Positions 19,786-28,720 of a DNA stretch of 31,139 nucleotides are shown here, piece by piece. Below the pieces are notes generated by a model. That model saw only the letters and a program-made list of their open reading frames with translations. It made no database searches and had not been told where the DNA came from. The DNA comes from Priapulus caudatus (taxonomy: Eukaryota; Priapulida; Priapulimorpha; Priapulimorphida; Priapulidae): positions 336,234-367,372 of the forward strand of contig NW_014577066.1 of assembly GCF_000485595.1 (NCBI RefSeq). The letters are read 5' to 3'. Position numbers and translations under genes: made by a program. Position 1 is the first letter of the stretch, and each line of letters starts with the position of its first letter.

Positions 19786-20005
19786 ATCGTTACACCGTCT
19801 CGCGCGTGCACATGTCGGCGCTAACACACTCGTTGTAGAGATTGCTCACAGTTCATCAGCATCGTCTGCGTGCGATAGGCCCGCACAGCTAACGTACTCT
19901 TCACAGGGGGTCTCCGTACGTACAAACAATTAATTAATGCCGGGATAAGAGCTGTTATCTTTACGTTTTGCTCTTATTTTCTTCTCTCTGGATGGTAGGT
20001 ATTTA

Positions 20006-20090
20006 GTGTGTGTGTGTGTGTGTGTGTGCGTGTGCGTGTGTGTGTGTGCGTGTGTGTATGTGCGTGTGTGTGTGCGTGCGTGTGTGCTGG
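20006..20090. repeat. (TG)n microsatellite with CG interruptions
   Basis: A TG run with scattered GCG interruptions lies just before the proposed polyadenylation site of CNOT6L. Confidence 0.92.
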
Positions 20091-20110
20091 AAGCGAGGTC
20101 CTGTTTATTG

Positions 20111-20116
20111 AATAAA
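20111..20116 (+). terminator. Candidate CNOT6L polyadenylation signal
   Basis: AATAAA is the first canonical hexamer I find downstream of the CNOT6L stop codon. It is followed by a GT-rich stretch (GATAATGTG, GTTGTT). The preceding TTTATT at 20103-20108 is the same signal on the other strand. Confidence 0.45.
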
Positions 20117-20389
20117 GTGACTTGATAATGTGCAAAGTAAGCTTCGTTGTTCTCGCAATCAGTTTGTTGTTTCGTCGTGGAACATTTGCGCGCTTACAAA
20201 CTACCCACAAAGATTCAATAAGCAAAACTGGGGCCGCCCTTGCATCACGTTGTCTAATCTCAAATCACGCCTGCTAGACAGCGAGGCTATCATGCGTTTG
20301 GGAAAGCGGCACGTCGCGTCGTGTTTCACCATGCGCGAGTTACGTTGATAATCATACAAAGAATTTTCGCTGTATTTGAATTTTAAAAG

Positions 20390-20461
20390 TACTGCCCGAG
20401 AATCCGAAAATCCGAACCCACCCACTCCCCGAGCAGTCCGGATTTTCGGACTTCCACTGTA
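20390..20461. mobile_element. Short TA-flanked remnant with pogo/mariner-like ends
   Basis: The stretch is bounded by TA on both sides. Its ends contain GAATCCGAAAATCCG and, on the other strand, CAGTGGAAGTCCGAAAATCC. The CAGTGG-AxTCCGAAAATCC type of end and the TA target resemble Tc1/mariner-pogo (Tigger-like) elements. Only about 70 bases remain. Confidence 0.42.
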
Positions 20462-21234
20462 ATAAGAAATATCGTTATATTAATTAAATACATGTTATCA
20501 TTCTTATACGGGATCCGACTTCGTCGATTAGCTCCATTCTCTAGGTACCTTCTTCCATATTCCAACAGACAATATTGACCGTTTAACATGCGGCCATTTA
20601 TTTTGCTAATAATTTTGTTTTATTGTACGAGTTTTTAATAATGTTACGCACCTTATGTTAAAGTTACGAAACCAAAACTTTCTTTGGTGGTAGTGTACGT
20701 AGTCTTCTAGACACCACCACAGAAACCCATCGGTCAGAAAAATCATTACGCCGTTTTAGTATCATATATTTACGTATATTTTAATAATATTTATTATATA
20801 ATTGTTTTTAACACTCACTAGTGTTTGGGGTTGCGCTGGTGTCCAAGAAGAGTGTTTTGGACTAGTCATCTAAATATTATCAATCGATGCATCTACGAAA
20901 TAATGAAAACTGGAATATGTACCTATGCGCGTATATTTCACTTTATTTTCGGCGTAACTTGAATAATTAATTCAATAATCAGGGTTGTGATTGTATACAC
21001 TGGCCACATACAACTGCCTTGCATCGACGACAGGACTCGGGCAACATTGATTTCCTCAGTTCACAAAACTCCAGGTTTCCTTCTTAACTAGGGAATGTTT
21101 GACGAAAACTTTTTGGACCACGAAATTTACGATAAACGTTTGAGCGGAACTCGTCAGAAAAACTCAGTCACGTCGATGTACGGGTTTCGAAACCGCGATG
21201 TCTATCTGTCTATTTGTACGCTGGTTGCTGTCAA

Positions 21235-21245
21235 ACACACACGCG

Positions 21246-21323
<78 letters not shown>
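21235..21323. repeat. (CA)n microsatellite
   Basis: About 40 CA units in nearly unbroken series, preceded by CACGCGCACACATA. It lies in the convergent intergenic region. Confidence 0.96.
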
Positions 21324-21325
<2 letters not shown>

Positions 21326-22197
21326 ACGACTATATAATAGCTAACACCGAATCAATGACGCGCCTATGTTAGATGGAATCCAGCGATGTTATCTCGGTTG
21401 ACAGTCAGTCACCTAGCGACATCTATTCATATAAACTACCAATGACTCCGCAAAAACTGGGTTTTAAATACGGTTTTTAGAGCGTGACAAGGGTATCGGG
21501 ACGGTGGTGAGGTTCCCAGGGCAAAGTTCAATTAAGACAATTGATGGCACTTGTGTGGCACTGAATTGTTAATTGTTAATGAATTGGAAATGAATTGTTA
21601 ATAAAATAGAGACATCTGTCGGCAAATTATGCATCGTATAACCAACGCATGTGCATCGACCTCAATGAGACGTTTTAAGTGTAGGCCTAAGCGTGAAATA
21701 AATCAATCAATTATATATGCTCTCAGGAATGGAGCCAGCTTTATACATGACATGCAGCACCCTGCTCCCGTCGTTATGTATGACATGCAGGATAATAGCA
21801 AGTCCCAAAAGCACGGAAAGGAGCTAGGTCTATGTATATGCGAGTAAATAGATGAATATGTAAAACAGAAATACGGTGTCCATTTCTATTAATTATAATT
21901 AATAATTATTGTTTAATAATTGTAATCGTGAGCATACGAGAGAATATGTCTCTTCGTCAGACTACAGAAACACATGCACGCCTGCTCGTACGCACAGACG
22001 CACACGCGCGCACATTCACATGCAAGTGCGCGCTCTCTGACACTCATGCACGCGCACGCGCGCACGCATACACGCCACAAAAACGCATAAATGCCCTCAA
22101 ATATTCATGCACAAGAAACAAGAGACTTTAAAGTGAAAGTTGCACAGGGCATTAGTTAAGTAAGGCTTAGAACATACGCCGATACACACTTTGACCG

Positions 22198-22203
22198 TTT
22201 AAT
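22198..22203 (-). terminator. Candidate polyadenylation signal of the tectonin gene
   Basis: TTTAAT on the plus strand reads ATTAAA on the minus strand, 263 bases past the stop codon. It is the nearest common hexamer variant. The nearest canonical AATAAA is at 20942-20947. Confidence 0.3.
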
Positions 22204-22465
22204 CCCCACACGTAGTTTGACGCTGAACTGACACTGACTTGTGTGAGGGATCCGGGAACGCGCTGCCACTCTGTTCCATTCCCATGTGTATCATCTATAC
22301 CTAAACGAAGACGGCAGCCCATTATTAGAGAGCGATTATCTGAACAATCGTGTTGGCGAATTGTAAATTTATATTGTAATTACCAAAATGCATTATCGAT
22401 AGACGGAAATCATTGAATTTCGTCGACAACTGCGTGGTATGGTTTGCTAAGTGTATTATGTTAAA

Positions 22466-22581
22466 CTACGCGCAAATACCGATGCGGATGAAGATATTGC
22501 CGTTGACATCCACACCCCACACGACGCCATCGCCAGAGGAAACCTGCTTCAGAGATCCGTCCACCTTTTCCCAACCAATCC
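22466..22581 (-). CDS. Tectonin gene exon 5: repeat 5 and stop
   Basis: This 116-base exon has acceptor ATGTTGTGCAG and ends at TAG. It encodes IGWEKVDGSLKQVSSGDGVV followed by WGVDVNGNIFIRIGICA. Phase and sequence continue the repeat series across an intron containing a long (TA)n array. Confidence 0.88.
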
Positions 22582-22638
22582 CTGCACAACATGCATGGGT
22601 TTCATCGTAGTTGCATTTTCTTTGGCCATATGGCGCAG

Positions 22639-22706
<68 letters not shown>

Positions 22707-24659
22707 ATATATTATACATATATAATTATAATTTATATTATATATATATAGTTATATATTAAATATAACTATTAATCCGCTTAATCTATTATAATTATTG
22801 ATCTCCGATCCTAGGGAAAAGAATATTGAACAAGCATTAGCCTCTGCGACTGCGAGGTGTTTAGTTTGGCACCGCTGCGCACGTTTACCTTCACCGCCGA
22901 CCCCGTTGCCCGTGCCGGTCCTGTAGAAAACCTCGTTCGTGTTACTCGTCGTCCAAACTCCTGCCTGGCCAACGGACACCCACTTTGCCTCTATAAAGTC
23001 AATTGCCTGCCAGCTCGTGCCCATGTGATTAGTCGCCGTTATACCACGTCGTCGGTATACCACGGAGTTCGCATTGATGCCCCACACCTCGTTGTTGACC
23101 GAGTTTACGCTGACCTGTAGGAGGGAACCGGCTACGCGGTCCCATCTAGTCCCGTATGGAGTCGCGTCCGATATACCTACACGATGACAACGACAATTAC
23201 ACGTCATCGTCGCGATTGTCATCACCAATGCGATTATTCGTGCGATTTTAAATACAGCCACTGTGCATGCAAAACGCGCCATAATTGACATACATTTTGA
23301 CATACATTATATATGATGCTATCATGCAGGGGCCAGGGGGTGGATAATTTTGTTTTTATTCATGCCCGGTGAAATTTACAGATGTCACGTACAAACTTAG
23401 TAAAAATATAGAATTATGGTGACAGACTTAACACTTACCACTGCGATGGTAAATAGCACCAGCATTGTTGACGCCCCACAAACTGTTGTTCCCGGAACTT
23501 ACGTGTGTAAAGACAGTCCCCATAAATTTCCAGTCAGATCCGGCCGAGCCACCATTTTTCTGATAAATAAGAATAATAGATTTGCGTCGATTTTACGGAA
23601 ATGCAAAGATTTGCAGGTGATGCGAGTATAAAATAGTTTGGACCATACGTGCATAGCATTCCGTGTGTGTATCGGCAACGTATTGCTAAATATAGAAACG
23701 TGCTCTGATCTGACTGACCGTTCGCACAGGCACATGTTATGAAAAAAACGCAAACAGAGAATCGATTTTATAATATTCACTATTGTCTAATTGTCTAAAT
23801 TCGTATAATTGTCGTCGCCTTAGATTGGAGTGCCAAAGTTAACATGTTAGTATTTGTTATATTGGTTTTTTTTACTAATCGCCATATCGTTACATGCTTT
23901 TCCCCACCCAAAATACATTTCTAAAATATCCATCTTCCACAGATTGAATAATCATAATTACTGACTTACTCGCGTATTAATCCTGCAGTACACGCGTGCA
24001 TTCGGCTGACAAGCCCAAAGACCCACTTCTCCGATACTAAGATCACTCACGCTGCCAGGGATGAGTTCCCAGTATGGCTCTGTGGTAAATTTATGTAAGA
24101 ATCACTGATGTGGGTTATGTAACATTGTTGTATTTTATTCGATATTTGAGCAATACAATGTTTTACGGAGGTTATGATGGGATACGGCGGTATCACGTGT
24201 ATACGGACAAAGGCAGTATACACGTGTACAAAATGAATAGACTTGTCCATAGTTTACGTAACCAGTCTAGAGGACCTATTAGCAAAAACAAATCATATCA
24301 CGTTCTTGCGCTGTAATCATATTTTTTAGTAATCGCATACCTTTCTTGTAATCGACAACTCCCGCTGCTGCGGTTGAGCGTGAGTAAGGCGTTCTCTCAC
24401 GGAGCTCGCAGGTTCGCCACCCATCTGGCTGTGGCGAGTCGTCGACGTTGAAGCTGCCACAGCCGTAGCTTTCGGCACATTTCGTGGAGCACTGTGCGAG
24501 GACGGTGACGTTGCTGCTGCCGATCACCGCAGCCGTCTGCGGCACGCCGTCCTTGTGTCGCAATGTAAACCGCGTCACAGTCGCATCAGCACCGGCCATT
24601 GCGAGTACTACGAGTAATATCGCGCAGCACAGGCGTGAACGTGCAGCGTATGCAAGCAT
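22466..24659 (-). CDS. Secreted PAN/apple-like plus five-tectonin-repeat lectin-like protein, complete
   Basis: Five minus-strand exons join in phase: 24341-24659, 23970-24079, 23439-23559, 22889-23176 and 22466-22581. They total 954 bases, or 317 residues plus TAG. Residues 1-26 form a signal peptide (CCAILLVVLAMAGADA). Residues about 50-100 hold four cysteines (57, 61, 67, 84) in QCSTKCAESYGCGSFNVDD and TCELRE, a PAN/apple-like pattern. Residues about 107-317 are five tectonin repeats, each with W-x-x-(V/I)-x-G-x-(L/V) then V-S-x-G/N...VWGVN: PYWELIPGSV, SDWKFMGTVF, TRWDRVAGSL, TSWQAIDFIE, GIGWEKVDGS. Such beta-propeller lectins include tachylectin-1 and fish-egg lectin, which bind bacterial surface sugars. 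A role as secreted pattern-recognition lectin is inferred. It is convergent with CNOT6L. Confidence 0.88.
22640..22760. repeat. (TA)n microsatellite
   Basis: A nearly pure TA run at about 22641-22696, then impure TA/AT-rich DNA to about 22760. It lies in the last intron of the tectonin gene. Confidence 0.95.
22889..23176 (-). CDS. Tectonin gene exon 4: repeats 3 and 4
   Basis: This 288-base exon has acceptor TCATCGTGTAG and donor GTAAAC. It encodes TRWDRVAGSLLQVSVNSVNN, EVWGINANSVVYRRRG and WVSVGQAGVWTTSNTNEVFY. Reading past the donor stays open for another 45 codons by chance, but that tail lacks repeat features and runs into AT-rich DNA. Confidence 0.9.
23439..23559 (-). CDS. Tectonin gene exon 3: repeat 2
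   Basis: This 121-base exon has acceptor CTTATTTATCAG and donor GTAAGT. It encodes KNGGSAGSDWKFMGTVFTHV followed by SSGNNSLWGVNNAGAIYHRS. It enters in phase 0 and leaves in phase 1. Confidence 0.87.
23970..24079 (-). CDS. Tectonin gene exon 2: repeat 1
   Basis: This 110-base exon has acceptor TTTACCACAG and donor GTAAGT. It encodes PYWELIPGSVSDLSIGEVGL followed by WACQPNARVYCRINTR. The first residue, Glu107, is split across the intron. Confidence 0.85.
24341..24659 (-). CDS. Tectonin gene exon 1: signal peptide and PAN/apple-like module
   Basis: The ATG opens MLAYAARSRLCCAILLVVLA, a clear signal peptide. The cysteine module ends in the phase-1 donor GTATGC after VVDYKK. The fourth cysteine is in WRTCELRERTPYS. 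No in-frame upstream ATG is preferred; a 5' untranslated exon is possible. Confidence 0.82.
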
Positions 24660-25436
24660 GGCTAATATACTGCCGCCAGCTCACCACCGACTGCATGAGA
24701 AACAACGACATCGACAACGCGTGACATGAATGGGTGGCGGCGACATAACTGCAGTCTCCCAATCCCATACAAACGGGCCCGCAGCGAAAATAAACGCAGG
24801 TACGGCGAAGCTCTTTTTCTGTGCCCGTACGAATTTGATGATTCTTGCCGATGTCTTTTTTGCATATCGTCGCTGGTATTGTCAGAAGACAATCATTCAT
24901 ATCATATATAATTCAGCGTGCAGGCAGACCTATCCGCATCCTCGCGCACACGAACAATTAATAATTAATGCGGCTTCTCATTAAAGTTTACCACATGAAA
25001 GTCGTCACGAAGAGCTGCTTTCTATTCTTATATTATTTATGTATAGTTGGATGTACTTCTAACACAATGTCGACATGGCGCGAATTGGGAATTATATATA
25101 TATATATATATATTAATGGTTACAAAAATAAGTAGGCCTATAAATTATATTGATTCCAATAGTTACTCCTGGTTCATCTACCACAGATATTATACGCAAG
25201 TGAGATGTATAATATACGGACGATTTATCACAAGGTAAATTTCCACACTCGTTGCTGCAACAAGTTATCTTTGATTGCAAGCAGATAAAGATCCACGTGA
25301 ATTGATGTTCCTACCGTTCGTGTAATCTTGCCCATCGAGGTTCGACGACGATTACGCGAAAAAATTGAAATTATTTTATTTTATTATATTATAGTTATAT
25401 TATATTTAAATATTGCTCTAATCCGACAGGGTGTCT

Positions 25437-25752
25437 CAGGGGCGTGTACAGGATTTGGACCAGTGGGGGGTCTAACCGTAACCCATACTTGCGAGCACGC
25501 GAAGGGGGGTCTGGGGGGCCTTCCCCCCGAAATTTTTTGAAATTAGACCCCCTCAGATGCGTTTTTTCTGCGCGACGCAGGGGGGGGGTCCAGGGGGTTG
25601 GGACCCCCCCCCTGCTCGCGCAGAAAACGCATCTGAGGGGGTCTAATTTCAAAAAATTTCGGGGGGAGGGCCCCCCAGACCCCCCTTCGCGTGCTCGCAA
25701 GTATGGGTTACGGTTAGACCCCCCACTGGTCCAAATCCTGTGCACGCCCCTG
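25437..25752. mobile_element. Large foldback MITE with about 150-bp near-perfect arms
   Basis: The left arm begins CAGGGGCGTGTACAGGATTT. The right arm, read inward on the other strand, begins CAGGGGCGTGCACAGGATTT and continues with the same order of blocks (CAGTGGGGGGTCTAACCG, CCCATACTTGCGAGCACGCG, GAAATTTTTTGAAATTAGAC). A short G/C-run loop lies near 25580-25612. TGTCT lies outside both ends (25432-25436 and 25753-25757). Because of the symmetry, both strands give similar open frames (RIWTSGGSNRNPYLRAREGG), which are not genes. The CAGGG end suggests a hAT-like element. Confidence 0.83.
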
Positions 25753-26589
25753 TGTCTGCTGATGTTGTACCCGAATGAAAGCATGAACTGCGATGCGGAA
25801 TTCTACACTACACGCATATCTGTCTGTCCTGAAGAACGAAATTTTATTGACTTGTTGATTGTAAGACTATATTATGTGCAATAAGCAAGCAATCATTACA
25901 GTTACCGAGTAGTGATGTTTACATGCGCATACGCGACCGCACGCGCGCACGCACGCACGTACAGTATGCGCATGTCCACTGGAAATAAAGTAACGCATTA
26001 TAACATAACTGTTTGCGACTACAACTATCATGCTAGTCTGATGGCGCGCGTGGTGGATTACCACAGTACCCTGACAACGCTCCATACTACAGACCAACCC
26101 GAGCCAAATTAAAATTTGTATAGATTTTATTTCTCGTCTAATATTTTTATACAGACATACAATTGAAAAGTGAACTGGCTATATGATATATGATAACGGA
26201 TAGCTTCGCATGACGAAATCGCGTGTGATATGTCGTCGTCACCGTAACTGTTATCATGACGGCAGACTGCGCTTTTGGAACGTGAATTCATTATCTGTTA
26301 CCGGAAAATGAACGACGAATCCGGCTTGTGCATGGGCACACGTCCGACTATATACGCCTCACCTACAAGCTACCCTACGTTTGATACGATAAGATTCCTC
26401 AGCAAAAATTACGCAAACTGACAATTACGAGATGCATTTCAGCCCAAACTGCACACGCGCACACACATACATAGACACAAATAGATATATAGATATATAT
26501 ATATAAAACTCATTGATTTACATTAAGAAGTCACGTATCGAATTTCATCTATCTGAGTCACAACCAGGATCGCGACCACAACGCATTCG

Positions 26590-26646
26590 TTACGTCATCG
26601 ATACACTGCGCATGCGCAGCGCAGACAAACAACGGTGATTACGTCA
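26590..26646. promoter_or_regulatory. Cluster of CRE-like and NRF1-like sites
   Basis: TTACGTCA occurs at 26590-26597 and 26639-26646. The perfect palindrome TGCGCATGCGCA lies at 26607-26618 and matches the NRF1 consensus. A TATATATATATAAAA stretch sits about 90 bases to the left, which would suit a minus-strand promoter, perhaps for an upstream exon of the tectonin gene. No transcript is visible, so this is a motif-based suggestion. Confidence 0.33.
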
Positions 26647-26836
26647 CGGACCGCAAATAGAACGAAAACAAACCAAAATCACGAGCACGAAAAATGAAAA
26701 AAACCGATCACGTTAAACAATATCATATAAATTTCGCTTTAATATAAGTTTCGCATTAAATATAAATATAGCTGCTATAGTTATTGCTCGCCGCGTGTTC
26801 CACACACCTGATTTGTCATAACATCAGTAGGGCTAA

Positions 26837-27096
26837 GAGGATCTATGTCCCCCGGGGTACTGCCGGAAGGTACCCTGGGTATGGTCCGGTATACCGGAAC
26901 GTACCCTGGTACTATCTAATATGCCGGACCGCACCTCGCCTACTTCACTAATGAGTCTAGGGAGTCGCCTACGCCTACTCCCTAACCCTAACCCTAATCC
27001 TAACCCTAACCATATCAAATAGTGACCAGGGTACGTTCCGGTATACCGGACCGTACCCAGGGTACGTTCCGGCAGTACCCTGGAGGACATAGACCC
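26837..27096. mobile_element. Foldback element with telomere-like core, copy 1
   Basis: Inverted arms of about 85 bases start GG(A/G)TCTATGTCC and contain GGTCCGGTATACCGGAAC and ACGTACCCTGG on both sides. The core at about 26978-27010 is a run of CCCTAA units (the TTAGGG telomere motif on the other strand), partly CCTAAT. A second copy is at 27448-27693. Confidence 0.8.
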
Positions 27097-27447
27097 TATG
27101 AGCGTAGGTGTCTTCTTCACAGCACTTTTACAGTCATTAACCTCTACGTGCACGATGCAAATGCACGGTGCTGCTAAATATAACAGACTCATGTTTACTC
27201 AGATACATGACTACTATCAAGAGTAGATAGAATACAATGATTTTTGAAGGTAATGGCTTGCCATACGCATGCAGTCTGCTCACAACCATACACCGACTAT
27301 ACGCTGCTCTGCTACCTATCCGTTACCTTGGTTACGTGTGCATTCGCTGTATTCCACTGCCTCGCTTATGCGTATATTTGCTGCCTGCAGTTAGTTTGAT
27401 TACACATGCATTTTTTGCCTCCCATTATACATAAGTTAGTCACGCTC

Positions 27448-27693
27448 ATAGGGTCTATGTCTCCCTGGGTACTGCCAGAACGTACACTGGGTACGGTCCG
27501 GTATACCGGAACGTACCCTGGTACTATCTAATATGCCGGACCGTACCTCGCCTACTCCACTAACAAGTCTAGGGAGTCGCCTACGCCTACTCCCTAACCC
27601 TAACCATATCAGATAGTTACCAGGGTACGTTCCGGTATACCGAACCGTACCCAGGGTACGTTCCGGCAGTATCCTGGAGGACATAGACCCTAT
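27448..27693. mobile_element. Foldback element with telomere-like core, copy 2
   Basis: The ends ATAGGGTCTATGTC and GACATAGACCCTAT are inverted. The internal layout equals copy 1 in the same orientation, but the CCCTAA run is shorter (about 27592-27606). Inverted arms are about 85 bases with a few mismatches. No transposase and no certain target duplication. Confidence 0.82.
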
Positions 27694-28349
27694 CAGGGTT
27701 AGTTACACACGCATGCGTTACCTCCCGTTACCGTGGTTACGTGTGCACTTTTTGCAAGCTGGTATGCGATATATATACATTATGTCACAACAATTAATGA
27801 GTACATAATTACGTAAATTGCCGAATGCAGAAGCGCTAGAATCGAGCAACGTTTCTGTAAACGCGGGAGCAACGTGCACCCCGGTGTAAAACCAAACTCT
27901 CGTAAATTACCCCAAGCACATGATCAGAGGACAGTGCACCATATTCCTCAGCGTGCCCATTCCAGCCACAAGTCAAATATACCAGCGTAATATACTTTGG
28001 TCCCTCCCAGCACGATAAAATGTGTTACCAGTGTGATAAAATGTTCCCAGCATGAGACACTGTGGTACTAGCTCACTACACTGTGTGCCGAGCTCAACTA
28101 TATAGAAACATTGCTACAAGATGGTGATTTGTGCTGCTGCCTGAACAGTTCAGCCAAGCATTTTACAATTTTTGTATGGCAGCTATTGCCATATCACAGC
28201 CCAGATGCCAAGAACAAGCAAAAGGCTGTGTGTTGGTAGCAGCATCTGCATTGCGACATAGAACAGAGGACAACCACGGCATGTATGCCTCGATCACAGG
28301 CCACTCACAACACATCCTCTAAGCAACTGCCACGCGATCCTGCACCACC

Positions 28350-28535
28350 TTCACGTGACAACCGTGGGACCGCCACGTGACCTCAGCACGACCCAACACG
28401 ACCTACACGTGACCCGCGCACGACCCCACGCGACCTTCACGTGACCCACGCAACACCCCCACATGCCCACGTACGACCCAACGCGACCTTCATGTGACCA
28501 CGCACGACCTCTACCTGACCCGTACGTGACCTCGG
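28350..28535. repeat. Degenerate CACGTGACC/CACGACCC repeat
   Basis: Words such as CACGTGACC, GCACGACCC and ACGCGACCTT recur at irregular spacing just downstream of the alpha-catenin stop on the minus strand. No open frame of interest. Confidence 0.7.
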
Positions 28536-28561
28536 CGTCGCCCGCCGCAACGTGGCGCCCC

Positions 28562-28720
28562 CTAGATCTGGTTCTGGAACTCGCTGAGGGCCTTGATCGG
28601 GTTGACGCTGGCGCGCTTCTCCGAGCCCTTGCGTATCTTCGCGTGCAGCTCCTCCGGTCTCTCGCGACGCACGAGCGGCTTCTTCTCCGGCGCCTTCATC
28701 TTCCAGACGACGATCGGCTT
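28562..28720 (-). CDS. CTNNA: Alpha-catenin last coding exon
   Basis: This 159-base exon has acceptor CGTCGCACGCAG and encodes KPIVVWKMKAPEKKPLVRRE, RPEELHAKIRKGSEKRASVN and PIKALSEFQNQI, then TAG. It matches the human tail WKMKAPEKKPLVKRE...NPVQALSEF. Confidence 0.95.
   Translation of the reverse strand, partial: KPIVVWKMKAPEKKPLVRRERPEELHAKIRKGSEKRASVNPIKALSEFQNQI

Larger units (their letters stand above)
16145..20130 (+). other. Long 3' flank, probable CNOT6L 3' untranslated region
   Basis: There is no AATAAA between the stop codon and 20111, so a 3' untranslated region of about 4 kb is possible; vertebrate CNOT6L transcripts also have long ones. The stretch is GC- and CpG-rich at 16145-16720 and 17950-19060. 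It carries GTGC-type repeats at about 17035-17340 and a 40-base tandem repeat at 19611-19785. Open frames here are composition artefacts: none has a conserved motif. A separate unrecognised exon or non-coding RNA cannot be excluded. Confidence 0.45.
20131..22465. other. Convergent intergenic region
   Basis: The region between the 3' ends of CNOT6L and the minus-strand tectonin gene is AT-rich, with a short inverted-end remnant at 20390-20461 and a (CA)n array at 21237-21322. Minus-strand polyadenylation hexamers occur at 20942-20947 (AATAAA) and 22198-22203 (ATTAAA). No coding signal is seen. Confidence 0.55.
24660..28561. other. Intergenic region between tectonin gene and alpha-catenin
   Basis: No coding exon can be supported. 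The region holds the foldback element at 25437-25752, a cluster of CRE- and NRF1-like sites at 26590-26646, and two copies of a telomere-motif foldback element (26837-27096 and 27448-27693). A GTGACC/CACGACC-rich degenerate repeat lies at about 28350-28535, directly after the alpha-catenin stop. The alpha-catenin 3' untranslated region must begin here. A minus-strand AATAAA is at 26126-26131. Confidence 0.6.

Noticed and set aside
22752-23303. A single-exon 183-codon minus-strand gene
   Set aside because: Only 22889-23176 is exon. The N-terminal part is intron and the tail is (TA)-rich intron. The phase-matched exons on both sides give a better protein.
25395-25884. Similar open frames of 129 and 146 codons on opposite strands
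   Set aside because: They arise from the inverted arms of one foldback element. No known domain is present.
26940-27010. True telomere end
   Set aside because: The CCCTAA run is short, imperfect and enclosed by inverted arms that occur twice, with genes continuing on both sides.
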